From: Planctomycetota bacterium
Lineage (GTDB): Bacteria; Planctomycetota; UBA1135; UBA2386
NCBI GenBank assembly: GCA_021776805.1
Contig: JAJFFD010000156.1
Coordinates: 1-64,000, forward strand
Reading direction: 5' to 3'
DNA: 64,000 nt
Shown: piece after piece, positions 1-8,751 of the stretch
Position numbering within the stretch: the first letter of the stretch is position 1
Layout of the letters: each line of letters starts with the position of its first letter
The notes under the pieces: generated by a model
Database searches by the model: none
Seen by the model: only the letters and a program-made list of their open reading frames with translations
Told to the model about the DNA's origin: nothing
Program-made: the position numbers and the translations under genes

Positions 1-869
1 ACCATGATCCCGCAGTCCTCGTTCACGTACTCCGGAATACCCCCCGATCGCGTGGTCACGATCGGTGTACCACAACTCATCGCTTCCAAGATCGCGTTGT
101 TTGCCGTCGACAAACTGAGGGGCAGGAAGAGAGCAGTTGCTTGGCGATAAGAACGCAGCAACTCCTCATCGGGAATCCCGGACAACAACTCCGTATTCGG
201 CAGCCCTGCGAATTCCGCGTGGCGATCGGCGGCGGTGATCAACTTGAAGCGCGCCTGGATGCCAAGCTCCCCCACCCGACGGATGGTCGCCCTGGCCATC
301 TCCAAATCCCGTAACCAGACGCCGACGAAGACGAAGGTGGGCACTTCCTCCCGCCCCAATCCCGGTTTCGGTGACCAGTAGCCCGTGTGCACTCCGTGGG
401 GCACATGGAAGACCTTGTCCCGCGGCAGGAACTTGCTCATGTACTCCACCTGGGACTGGGAGACCACCACGACCCCATCGAGGCCACGGATGTAGGCCTT
501 GTCCTCCACATGCTTGTCGAGGAACTCAGGTGGCTGATGAAAGGAAGCGAGGATCTTGTTGTTCCAACGCCAGCGCCAAAGAGAAGAGATGCGTAGATCG
601 TTCTCCGCGTAGTACAGGTGATAGATCGTCTTCCGCGGCAGGGATACCCGGCCGATGATCTCCAACTCGCGGCGCATCGCGTCACCGCCATACCAATCCG
701 TGTGGTAGGCCTTGTACTTCTTCAGGCGCTTGTAGGTCGCGTGCTTCTGAGCCAACCGGTAGAGGGGGCCGTACTCGTAGGCCTCACCCTGGCTGTATTG
801 GGCCATCATGTCGTAGCCCGAGTGCTGCGCATGATGCTCGATGTGGTTGTAGATGAGCCGAATCTTCAT
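1..869 (-). CDS. Glycosyltransferase family 4 (3' end beyond window)
   Basis: The frame opens at an ATG (869) and runs off the left edge after 289 codons without a stop. The product starts MKIRLIYNHIEHHAQ and shows the C-terminal GT-B nucleotide-sugar half: an H-G-V segment after an F-x-V-P-H turn, then an F-V-F-V-G-V-W strand, and the signature F-L-P-L...N-A-I-L-E-A-M-S-C-G-T-P-I-V-T-T near residues 255-275, where the E-x7-E-like glutamates bind the donor. This is a cytoplasmic glycosyltransferase of the GT4/GT1 retaining type, probably for surface polysaccharide. It lies 17 bp downstream of the giant glycosyltransferase on the same strand, so they are probably co-transcribed. The sugar specificity cannot be read from the sequence, and the last ~50-80 residues are missing here. 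Confidence 0.85.
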   Translation of the reverse strand, partial: MKIRLIYNHIEHHAQHSGYDMMAQYSQGEAYEYGPLYRLAQKHATYKRLKKYKAYHTDWYGGDAMRRELEIIGRVSLPRKTIYHLYYAENDLRISSLWRWRWNNKILASFHQPPEFLDKHVEDKAYIRGLDGVVVVSQSQVEYMSKFLPRDKVFHVPHGVHTGYWSPKPGLGREEVPTFVFVGVWLRDLEMARATIRRVGELGIQARFKLITAADRHAEFAGLPNTELLSGIPDEELLRSYRQATALFLPLSLSTANNAILEAMSCGTPIVTTRSGGIPEYVNEDCGIM

Positions 870-886
870 CGTCGCCTTATCTGGTC

Positions 887-3800
887 TCAGTCCATCCCCA
901 GAAGCTGACGGAGTCTGCTGTGCCAATCACGGTTGGCTGCCTCCGCACTCAATTGTTCTTTGAAGAGCAACTTGCCTGCCTCGATCTTTCGGCTACGCAG
1001 GTCCAAGTCCTTTTGCAGTTCCAGGTAGGCTGCGGCGATGGCATGGGCGGAGCCCGGATCCACGAGGTAGAGAGCCTCTTCACCGAGCTCTTCCAGAGCC
1101 GGGCAGCGGCTAGCGATCACCGGGCAGCCGGCAGCCAGTGCCGCCGGGATGGAACCAGGGATGCCCGGGCGATGGCCGCTCTGGCGGCGATCAAGAAGAG
1201 CCTCCACGAGGACGACCGGGCCTGCCAAGCAATGTTCTTGGCGGGCCAGGCTGGCTTCGCCCAAGAAATGAAAGTGCTCGAAAATCTCGAGCCTGCGTAG
1301 AGCCGTCTGCAATTGGTCCCAGGCACGGAGGGATCCGTGGCTGGGAGCAGCTTGACCAAGGAACTCGACCTTGGCGTCCACCGCCTGAGTCCGCAAGAGC
1401 TTGGCAGCCTCGGCGACGCAGATCAAATCCTGCCCCGCGGAGAGGCCCAGGCAGAGCAGGCGCGGCTCCTTCGGCGGCTCGCCCTGCGCAGGGGTGGGAA
1501 ATGCAAAGGGTCGGCGGATCAGAATGCGTTCATCCGATTCCCAACCCAGATGCTCGAGGAACTGATCGGCGGTCACCTTGCTGTCGACGACGATTGCGCT
1601 GGCCGCTTCGAGCACACGGCGCAGGACGCTGGATTCCAAACGCGGCTCGGCCAGGGACTGATCGCCGAGAATCAATGCGAAGCGCACACCGCAGAGTTCC
1701 TGTGTAGCGAGGGCATAGAAAGCGGTCTCATCCAGAGCGTGCACGAGACTCAGGCCGGCGCCCAGATCCTTGGCCGCACGGGCATAGCGACAGGCCCGGG
1801 CGAGATGATATTCGGCGCTGGGCAGTTTGCGCAGACTGGCGAGGACCTCGGCCCTGCGTCCCTCGAAGTAGGACTGGTCCCGCCGATACAGCCAGGCATC
1901 GTCTTCGAGCACGCGTCTGCGACCGGCCAGGTCGGACTGGCGCTTGCCCAATTGCCGTAGGTCGCCAAAGCCGGATGCCAAGACGTAGGCATCGAAACCG
2001 GCCGCGCAGAGACCGGCCGCCTCCAGTGCTTGCACACGGTTGCCGGCCGCCGGGAAGCGGCCGGGACTGGCGAGCATGATGCGCCTCCGCTTGCGACCGG
2101 CGGCACTGAGCCGTCGACCGACCTGGGCTCGCATTCGCCATAGGGGTTCGCGGAGCATGAGACGGATGCGCAGACTCGTCTTCCAGAGACCGAGGAGTCC
2201 CAGCTTGTCCAAGAAGAGTCGGGAGAAGCGGGCGTGGGGTTCAGCCGACCGGCGCTCCTGCTCTTCGCTCGCCTGGATGCGCAGATTGCGCAGCCGATCC
2301 TGTTCGCGCAGAAGGTCCCGCTCGGCCACCTCCAGAGCGGCGACGCTCTGTTCGCGGACGACATTGGCGAGCTCCAACTCTTCTTGTAGGGCAACGCCAC
2401 GGCGATGGGCGTCGGTGAGCACCCGCTGCACCTTCTCCAGTTCGTTCTCCAGAGAACGGCCGGTGAGCTCGAGCTCGTCCCTCTGTCGGGCTAGTTCGTC
2501 CCGGGACTGGGCGAGCTCTTCCTTGGTCTGCGACAACTGCTCGTGGGACTCGGCGAGCTCGGCGCGTTCGGCCTCGAGCTCGTCCTTGCGCTTGAAGAGG
2601 CTGAACATCTCCTCCCGCACGCGCACCAACTCGGCGCGCATGTTGAGACGCTCCTGCTCGAAGGCTTCCTCGGTTTGCTTGACATCCTCGGCCTTGCGAT
2701 ACATGTCCTCGAGCTCATGTCGCATGCGTCCGATTTCGGCATCGAGTTGACGGGATCGATCCAGGTATTCATCCGCGACGTGACTCTCGATGCGGAAGCG
2801 CTCCGAATCCTGATTCAGGCCGACCAACTCCCAAGGGTCTGCATCCAGTCGACCGGCAACCTGTGCCAGGGTGTTGCGCTGAATTGCACCCTCGACCAAT
2901 TCGTCGATCGCAGGATCCTCCGAATCGAGGGCATCCGCGGTCTTGTTGAGACCACGGGCCAACTCGACCAGATACATGGCCAGACCATCGGTCTCCCCAT
3001 GCTGGATAACGTCTTCCTGCAGAAGGGCGCTGAGCTCGGACATGGCCGCTGCCAAGCCCTCGCTGCGCTTGCGACTGCTCGCCAAGGCGCGCAGAACCGT
3101 GGCGATGACTTTGTTGACCTCGAGAACATAGTCACCGCGACCACCCTCACTGAACCAGACCGTATTGCTGTCGTGAAAGCGGTAGGCCATCAGCGGTTCG
3201 GCGAGGAAGCCCAGGCGCTCCTCCATGGCCGCCAACATGAAGAGCTGCCAGTCGAGGCAGTACTTGAGCGAGCTGGCCGCGGGCATCTGCTTCTTGAACC
3301 AAGTCGTCCGCATGACCATGTTGGAGGAGGTCGCCAACACGTTGTGCCTGATCAAGGTCTTCAAGGAAGTCCAATCCTCGGGCTGCCTCAGCTCTTGGCT
3401 TATGAGGGCGAACCATTCGAGCCAGGAGTGAGTCTGCGGCCCCACTTCGACCACGCAGGAATTGCTGCGGTCGATGCAACGCCCATCGCGGTCGATGAAC
3501 TGCAAACCGCTTGCCACCAAGGTGGTCTTTTTCTCGGCCGCGAACTTCTCGAGGCATAGTTCCAGGCGCCGCGGATGGAACAGGTCATCCGAGTTGAGCA
3601 GGGCCACATAGGGGCTGGTCACAGTCTCCAGCGCCCCTTGCACCGAACTACCGAGCCCGAGGTTCTTGGCGTTCACACGCACTTCCAGGCGCGGGTCCTC
3701 GATCGCTCTGGCGAGCTCGACCGTGCGATCCTTGCTGCCATCGTCGACGACGAGCACTGCCAGGTCAGGGCAGCTCTGGTTGAGCACGGACTGGATGGCA

Positions 3801-5806
3801 TCCTCGATAAATGCCTCGTGCTGATAGGAGGGGATGATGACCGTCACCTTCGGCGACTTGGGCGGCGCAGTGATCGTCGGGGTCGGTGGAGCCTCGATGT
3901 CCAGATAGGGATCTCTCTCCAGCGGCGCATGCAGGCCAAGCTTCTTGATGCTCTCGGCAAAGCGCTCCCCCGCTGGACCCGAGGCGAAGAACTCCCGATC
4001 CTCGCCGATCACCAGCTGATGGATGCCCGGGCCACGATAGATCTCACGAGCCACTGCATAGACATGACGATTGGGGCAGCGAATCAGGGCTTCGACCAGG
4101 AGGCGGCGCAGGATCTGACGCTCCACCGCCGCCTCAGCGAACCAGGGAGCGCTTACCTCGCGCTGCAACCAACCGTCCACCCCTGAGACTCGGTCCAGAC
4201 GCCAAAACTCATCGAGGAAGACAGTGGCCTGCTCACTCTCGAAAAGGGGATGGCTGAGGGGCGGCAGGCTGAGCCGGGCATTGAATTCTTCCGTCTCCGT
4301 TTGGCTCAGGGAGCGACGTTCCAGAGCCAACTCGAGGAACGTGGCCTTCAGATCCTTGAGGTAGCCCCACTCCGGCGCCTGCCACTCCGCAGGCCCCAGA
4401 CACCAGGAACGATTGAGGATGGTCTCCACAAATCGCAGGGCATCCAAGGGAACCTGAGCGAAGAGAGGCCGGCCCTCACTGTCCAAGGCCATGGACGGTG
4501 GCGTCCGCGAGCTGCGCTCGAGCCACCAGGCATGAAACCAATTGTCCGGCCCAAGGGGTAGCGTCGCTCCCCGGGTGACATTGATCTGCGTCGGCGAACG
4601 GCGCTGCAGGGCGTAGATGAAGAAGCTCTCGCTCTGGCGAGCGACAGTTTCCAGACCGAAGCGCTGAGCGCAGCGCTCGCGGGCAGACTTGCCAAGGCGC
4701 GCACGCAGGGGGCCTTGTTCAACCAAACGCTGCATGGCCTGGCGACCGGGCTCCAGACTCTCCTGATTGCAAATGATCGCGTCGAGCTCCGGGCGCAGAA
4801 GTTCGGCAACGCCGCTGGCCCGACCACAGACGATGCTCGCCCCGAGAGCCATGGCCTCGAGAAGTTCGAAGGGCATGCCTTCGCCCGGATCCGCGTAGCG
4901 CAGAAAGATGTCGGTCTGGGAGATGGCCGCTCGACGCAGTAGTTCGTCCGCGTCCTCCAAGCGGCAAACGCGATCCTCCTGGCCAAGCGCAGCGAGTCGA
5001 GCCTCCAGCTGCGACCAGTCCTGGGGACGGCCGGGCTTGATTGGAATGACCAGATGAGTGCTCTGGTAGTCCGCGAGCATCTGCATCAGCACATCTACGA
5101 GAACCCTTGCTGCAGAGGATGAACGGGGCAGACTCGGACAGTAGATCCGCACCTTCTTCAGGGGCAAGCCATGCTCGGCGACCAGATCGACGGTCTGAGT
5201 CTCCTCGGCGATGCGCAGGTCGATGCTATTGGGGATGACCACTCCCGGGCACTTGATCATCCCGCGACGCTGCAGCTCTTCGAGCACCCAAGCGCTGCTC
5301 GTCGAGACGGCCACGGCCGCGTCGAGGCTCAACCTCTCCAGACAGGCCGCCAGGTGGCGATCCATGCTGCCCGCGGGACCGTCCCGACTCAGGCCGAGCA
5401 GGTCCTGCACGCGCACAACGATGGGCAGGTCGCGGAGGGAAGCGAGCAGGGCAGCTTCCCCACTGACCGAATCGGTCTCGATGAGATCGAAGGACCCGCT
5501 GCGCAGAGTCCGGCGCAGAGCGGCCACCGTATCCGCGGACATGGCGATGCGCGCGCCGACCTGATCCAAGCCGAGCTCCGCCGCCCGGCCACCCAATCGC
5601 TGCAGAGGACCCGCATGATGAAAGCGAGTTACATTGATCGGGCCATCGCGCACGCTGCGCCAACCGGGTTCGGAAGAACCGGCAAAGACGTGGACCTCGT
5701 GGCCGAGGCTCGCAAGCCCCCTGGCACGCATGAAAGCATGACTGCCGAGCTCGCTTTCGCCGTCGGTTTCAGGCGGATACTCGTAGGAAAGTAAGGCAAT
5801 CCGCAT
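887..5806 (-). CDS. Giant multi-module glycosyltransferase (GT4-GT2-coiled coil-GT4)
   Basis: A 1639-residue cytoplasmic protein with three transferase-like modules. Residues 1-400 are a GT4 GT-B fold (N-terminal Y-E-Y-P-P-E-T loop, E-G-M-P-F-E-L-L-E-A-M-A-L-G-A around 309-323). Residues ~400-645 are a linker domain I do not recognise. Residues 652-900 are a GT2 GT-A fold with V-D-D-G-S at 687-691 and an N-S-D-D metal site at 738-741. Residues ~1010-1190 are a Glu/Arg-rich heptad coiled coil. Residues ~1240-1639 are a second GT-B-like module ending in A-A-G-C-P-V-I-A-S and a C-terminal E-E-L-x-E-E-A-L-Y-L-V-D-P. It probably builds a surface glycan, with the coiled coil setting spacing or chain length; that role is inference. 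It starts at ATG 5806, 133 bp after rpmB, and is followed closely by a second GT4 gene. Confidence 0.9.
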   Translation of the reverse strand: MRIALLSYEYPPETDGESELGSHAFMRARGLASLGHEVHVFAGSSEPGWRSVRDGPINVTRFHHAGPLQRLGGRAAELGLDQVGARIAMSADTVAALRRTLRSGSFDLIETDSVSGEAALLASLRDLPIVVRVQDLLGLSRDGPAGSMDRHLAACLERLSLDAAVAVSTSSAWVLEELQRRGMIKCPGVVIPNSIDLRIAEETQTVDLVAEHGLPLKKVRIYCPSLPRSSSAARVLVDVLMQMLADYQSTHLVIPIKPGRPQDWSQLEARLAALGQEDRVCRLEDADELLRRAAISQTDIFLRYADPGEGMPFELLEAMALGASIVCGRASGVAELLRPELDAIICNQESLEPGRQAMQRLVEQGPLRARLGKSARERCAQRFGLETVARQSESFFIYALQRRSPTQINVTRGATLPLGPDNWFHAWWLERSSRTPPSMALDSEGRPLFAQVPLDALRFVETILNRSWCLGPAEWQAPEWGYLKDLKATFLELALERRSLSQTETEEFNARLSLPPLSHPLFESEQATVFLDEFWRLDRVSGVDGWLQREVSAPWFAEAAVERQILRRLLVEALIRCPNRHVYAVAREIYRGPGIHQLVIGEDREFFASGPAGERFAESIKKLGLHAPLERDPYLDIEAPPTPTITAPPKSPKVTVIIPSYQHEAFIEDAIQSVLNQSCPDLAVLVVDDGSKDRTVELARAIEDPRLEVRVNAKNLGLGSSVQGALETVTSPYVALLNSDDLFHPRRLELCLEKFAAEKKTTLVASGLQFIDRDGRCIDRSNSCVVEVGPQTHSWLEWFALISQELRQPEDWTSLKTLIRHNVLATSSNMVMRTTWFKKQMPAASSLKYCLDWQLFMLAAMEERLGFLAEPLMAYRFHDSNTVWFSEGGRGDYVLEVNKVIATVLRALASSRKRSEGLAAAMSELSALLQEDVIQHGETDGLAMYLVELARGLNKTADALDSEDPAIDELVEGAIQRNTLAQVAGRLDADPWELVGLNQDSERFRIESHVADEYLDRSRQLDAEIGRMRHELEDMYRKAEDVKQTEEAFEQERLNMRAELVRVREEMFSLFKRKDELEAERAELAESHEQLSQTKEELAQSRDELARQRDELELTGRSLENELEKVQRVLTDAHRRGVALQEELELANVVREQSVAALEVAERDLLREQDRLRNLRIQASEEQERRSAEPHARFSRLFLDKLGLLGLWKTSLRIRLMLREPLWRMRAQVGRRLSAAGRKRRRIMLASPGRFPAAGNRVQALEAAGLCAAGFDAYVLASGFGDLRQLGKRQSDLAGRRRVLEDDAWLYRRDQSYFEGRRAEVLASLRKLPSAEYHLARACRYARAAKDLGAGLSLVHALDETAFYALATQELCGVRFALILGDQSLAEPRLESSVLRRVLEAASAIVVDSKVTADQFLEHLGWESDERILIRRPFAFPTPAQGEPPKEPRLLCLGLSAGQDLICVAEAAKLLRTQAVDAKVEFLGQAAPSHGSLRAWDQLQTALRRLEIFEHFHFLGEASLARQEHCLAGPVVLVEALLDRRQSGHRPGIPGSIPAALAAGCPVIASRCPALEELGEEALYLVDPGSAHAIAAAYLELQKDLDLRSRKIEAGKLLFKEQLSAEAANRDWHSRLRQLLGMD

Positions 5807-5812
5807 CGACCC

Positions 5813-5844
5813 TCGCGATCCTAGCCGCGAAAGCTTCGCGATCC
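5813..5844. repeat. Short direct repeat flanking a hairpin upstream of the giant glycosyltransferase
   Basis: TCGCGATCC occurs at 5813-5821 and again at 5836-5844. Between and overlapping them is CGCGAA-AGC-TTCGCG (5826-5840), a perfect 6-bp stem with a 3-nt loop. It sits 7-40 bp upstream of the ATG of the giant glycosyltransferase, so it would be in the 5' leader of its mRNA and could affect translation or mark a processing site. No function is established. Confidence 0.3.
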
Positions 5845-5939
5845 ACTATCCCGAACGCTACCGGGGCCTTTATGCAGATTCGGCAGGGGCGAGCCGGAGG
5901 GGATGAGCCCCAGAGAGAGCCGGAGTGAGAGCCGGAAAA

Positions 5940-6251
5940 TCAGGCCCGCTGGGCGCGGGTGAATTCCCGATTGCGGCCCCGCATGGCCCGCACCAGCGGG
6001 AACTTCACCTTCTTGTCGCCCTTCTGCAGGACGATCACGCCAGTCTTGATGGCGCGGGTGGAAAGCTTGAGCCGCAGGACCGTGCCGTCCGGTGTCAGCA
6101 CGCGCACCTTCTGGATGTTGGGCTTGAACTTGCGCTTGCTGCGGCCGGTCACACGACGGCCGACACCGCCGACCTTCTTGGCGAGGCCGCGGCGGCTGAC
6201 GCGATTGCCGACGCGGGTGCGGCTTCCGGTGACATCACAAACTCTGGACAT
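5940..6251 (-). CDS. rpmB: 50S ribosomal protein bL28
   Basis: 103 residues starting MSRVCDVTGSRTRVGNRVS, the diagnostic C-x-V-T-G-x-x-P/R...G-N-x-V-S opening of bL28, followed by K-R-K-F-K-P-N-I-Q and a basic C-terminus with V-L-R-L-K-L-S-T-R-A-I-K-T. It is a large-subunit protein needed for late 50S assembly. Compared with the ~78-residue enterobacterial protein it is longer, with an extra Gly/Arg-rich stretch after residue 20 and a longer C-terminal tail; longer L28 forms are known in several phyla. Start ATG 6251; GGGGAAA about 9 nt upstream is a plausible weak ribosome binding site. It is isolated from rpmG and lies between pyrC and a glycosyltransferase, not in a ribosomal operon. Confidence 0.95.
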   Translation of the reverse strand: MSRVCDVTGSRTRVGNRVSRRGLAKKVGGVGRRVTGRSKRKFKPNIQKVRVLTPDGTVLRLKLSTRAIKTGVIVLQKGDKKVKFPLVRAMRGRNREFTRAQRA

Positions 6252-6321
6252 GGCTCGATTTTCCCCAGCAGAGCGGCGTACTGCCGCGGGAGGGTGCAGC
6301 AGGATAGCGCCGACCGGGGCG

Positions 6322-6342
6322 CCCGCAAGGCCGGCCTGCGGG
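6322..6342 (-). terminator. GC-rich hairpin between pyrC and rpmB
   Basis: CCCGC at 6322-6326 pairs with GCGGG at 6338-6342, enclosing the self-complementary core AGGCCGGCCT (6328-6337) with a single bulged base. The hairpin begins 6 nt after the pyrC stop codon on the minus strand. No T-run follows on either strand, so it may attenuate or protect the 3' end of the lgt-pyrC message rather than act as a classic intrinsic terminator. Confidence 0.4.
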
Positions 6343-6347
6343 AAAGA

Positions 6348-7679
6348 TCAGCTGAAGCGCAACATCCGACCCCGGGGCGGCCCCAGGGGGGCATGCCCGC
6401 CATAGACGGGATAGCCGCGCAGAACGGTCATCTCCGGCCAACCGGCCAGGGGCCAGCCCGCATAGGGACTGAAGCCAGCCCGACTGTGCAGCCAGGAAAG
6501 GGGCAGTTCGGACTTTTCCTCTGGGTCCACGACAACCAGGTCGCCGTCCATCCCGGGGACCAGCGGGCCCTTGCCCTCGAGACCATAGACCCGGGCGGGC
6601 CCAGTTACGCAGATGCGCAGGATGTCCTGCATTTGTAGCCAGCCATCCCGAACCCCCATGAGCAAGAGAGGCAGAATGGTCTGCACCCCGGGAATCCCGG
6701 AGGGGCTCTCCGGGTAGGGCCGTTCCTTGGCAGCTCGAGTATGCGGGGCATGATCGCTACCGATGCAGGTGATGATCCCGTCCAGCAGCCCCTGACGCAG
6801 AGCGTCCCGATGCCGGCGATCTCGCACCGGCGGGTTCATCTGGGCGATGCTGCCGTAGCGCTCGTAGCAGTCCGGCGCTTCCAGGAAGAGATGGTTCGGG
6901 GTGACTTCGGCGGTGACCAGATCACCGAGATCTCGTTCCCGCAGCAGGGCCACCTCCTCCGCGGTGCTCAGATGCAGCACATGCACCGGGCGACCACAGC
7001 GCTCGGCCAGGTTGATCAGTCGCGTCGTCGCCAGGAGGGCGCATTCCACATCGCGCACCTGGGGATGAGCGCTGACGCCGGTACCGGGCTCGATGGCCGC
7101 ATAGCGCGCAATCAGGCGGGGCTCGTCCTCCGCATGCACCGCGACCCGACGGCTGCCGGAGCGCAGCACCCGCTCGAGGCTGGCGTCATCGGGCACCAGC
7201 AGGTCGCCAGTGGAGGATCCCATGAAGACCTTCACCCCGGCGCAGCCGGGAATCTGCTCCCAGTCCCCCAGTTGCTCGGCGTTCTCCGGGCTGGCCCCGA
7301 GAAAGAAGGCATGGTCCGCGAGACTTCTGCCGGCAGCACGACGCAGCTTGTCTACGAGACGCTCCGGATTGGTGGTGGCCGGCGAAGTGTTGGGCATCTC
7401 CATGAAGCTGGTGACCCCACCTCCAACCGCCGCCAGAGAGCCAGTGGCGAGGTCTTCGCGCTCCTCTCCCCCCGGCTCCCGAAAGTGCACCTGCGGATCG
7501 ATGAGGCCGGGAAAGACCAGCTTGCCCGCCGCCTGTATGACCTCCACCCCAGGTAGAGCCTCGATGCGCGTGGCCACGCGCTGCACCTTTCCTCCCAGGA
7601 TGAGCACATCCTGAGCCTGCACCCCGTCGAGACTGACCAGGTTGCCGCCACGAATCAGTAGATCTCCACCCTCGCTCAA
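6348..7679 (-). CDS. pyrC: Dihydroorotase, class I
   Basis: Converts N-carbamoyl-L-aspartate to L-dihydroorotate, step three of de novo pyrimidine synthesis. The 443-residue amidohydrolase has the D-P-Q-V-H-F-R-E-P-G metal/substrate motif near residue 63, F-M-E-M-P-N-T near 93, the lysine expected to be carboxylated in K-V-F-M-G-S-S-T-G-D, metal histidines in V-H-V-L-H-L-S-T and T-P-N-H, and the catalytic aspartate in G-S-D-H-A-P-H-T. The G-S-S-T-G-D variant is typical of the PRK09060-like subgroup. The first H of the usual D-x-H-x-H pair is shifted (D-P-Q-V-H-F-R), but the motif is otherwise intact. It starts with TTG at 7679, overlapping the lgt stop as TTGA, so it is translationally coupled to lgt. 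Confidence 0.93.
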   Translation of the reverse strand: MSEGGDLLIRGGNLVSLDGVQAQDVLILGGKVQRVATRIEALPGVEVIQAAGKLVFPGLIDPQVHFREPGGEEREDLATGSLAAVGGGVTSFMEMPNTSPATTNPERLVDKLRRAAGRSLADHAFFLGASPENAEQLGDWEQIPGCAGVKVFMGSSTGDLLVPDDASLERVLRSGSRRVAVHAEDEPRLIARYAAIEPGTGVSAHPQVRDVECALLATTRLINLAERCGRPVHVLHLSTAEEVALLRERDLGDLVTAEVTPNHLFLEAPDCYERYGSIAQMNPPVRDRRHRDALRQGLLDGIITCIGSDHAPHTRAAKERPYPESPSGIPGVQTILPLLLMGVRDGWLQMQDILRICVTGPARVYGLEGKGPLVPGMDGDLVVVDPEEKSELPLSWLHSRAGFSPYAGWPLAGWPEMTVLRGYPVYGGHAPLGPPRGRMLRFS

Positions 7680-8704
7680 GCTGCCGCCTCCTCGCGTCGT
7701 CTTTGTCCGGGCGCCCGCAGCAAGAGCATGGCGCCAGCCAGGATCATGACGAAGCAGAGCACCTGGCCCATGGTGAAGTCAAAGAACACCACGCCAAGAC
7801 TGTCCTTGTTGTCCTTGAACTGGGAGTCCGGTTGGCGCAAGTACTCCAGGCAGAAGCGCACGACCCCGTAGCCCAACAAGAAGATGCCCGCATAGGCGCC
7901 CCGTCCCAGGGGACGACGCCGAGTCAGAAACCAGGTCAGCGCCAGCACGATTCCCAGCAGAAGGCCCTCGCCCAAGCCCTCATAGAGCTGCGAGGGATGC
8001 CGATAGGGAATGGTCTCCGCCACCTTCTCCCAGTCCAGGCCTTCCTTGATGCTCTCCCAATCGATGCGCCGCCCGTCCATGTAGTGGGTCGATAGCTCCG
8101 GCTGGATGTCCTCCCAGTCGACCTTGCGGTAGGCATACTGAATGCCGAGTTCCCGATCGCGCACGCTCATCCCCATCAGCCCCAGGTTGTTGATAGCCAT
8201 GGGTTCGGTAGGAAAGCGCATGGCCCCCCAGGTATCCGCGCTGGTCACCCGACCGTAGAGCTCGCCGTTGATGAAGTTGGCGCAGCGCACCGCCAGCACC
8301 CCGGGCGGGGTGGCGATGGCACAGGCGTCGAAGACCCGCAAGATGGGCGCCTTGTTCTTCCTGGCGAAGAGGATCGCCGCTACGACCACCCCCAGCAGGC
8401 CACCGTGGAAAGAGAGGCCGCCTTCCCAGATGCGGATCAGCTTCCAGGGATCCGCCAGGTCCAGATCATAGAAGATCGCGTAGCCCAGGCGGCCACCGAG
8501 GATGACCCCGAGAACCAGGTAGAAGATGAAATCGCCGGTCTTCTCCGGGGGCACCGGCAGGAGCCTGGCCTTGGCGAGGCGGTTGAGGACGTAGTTGCCC
8601 ACCACGAAGGCGACCACATACATCAGACCGTACCAGCGCACATCCAATGGACCCGGCAAGTCCAACAACACCGGATCCCAGGCGGGAAACTCGAGGCCCT
8701 GCAT
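7676..8704 (-). CDS. lgt: Phosphatidylglycerol--prolipoprotein diacylglyceryl transferase
   Basis: Inner-membrane enzyme that transfers diacylglycerol from phosphatidylglycerol to the lipobox cysteine of prolipoproteins, the first step of lipoprotein maturation. The 342-residue protein has about seven membrane segments, the essential S-F-H-G-G motif near residue 103, the R-C-A-N-F-I-N-G-E-L-Y-G-R signature near 143-155, R-H-P-S-Q-L-Y-E, and E-Y-L-R-Q-P-D. An insert of roughly 60 charged residues (M-S-V-R-D-R-E...W-E-K-V) between the signature and R-H-P-S-Q is longer than in E. coli Lgt (291 residues). Several lipoproteins in this window would be its substrates. It is head of the lgt-pyrC pair and divergent from eboA. 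Confidence 0.96.
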   Translation of the reverse strand: MQGLEFPAWDPVLLDLPGPLDVRWYGLMYVVAFVVGNYVLNRLAKARLLPVPPEKTGDFIFYLVLGVILGGRLGYAIFYDLDLADPWKLIRIWEGGLSFHGGLLGVVVAAILFARKNKAPILRVFDACAIATPPGVLAVRCANFINGELYGRVTSADTWGAMRFPTEPMAINNLGLMGMSVRDRELGIQYAYRKVDWEDIQPELSTHYMDGRRIDWESIKEGLDWEKVAETIPYRHPSQLYEGLGEGLLLGIVLALTWFLTRRRPLGRGAYAGIFLLGYGVVRFCLEYLRQPDSQFKDNKDSLGVVFFDFTMGQVLCFVMILAGAMLLLRAPGQRRREEAAA

Positions 8705-8751
8705 GCTGAGACATTACCAAGCCGGGTTCGAGACGCTACGCTCGGTCCGCG

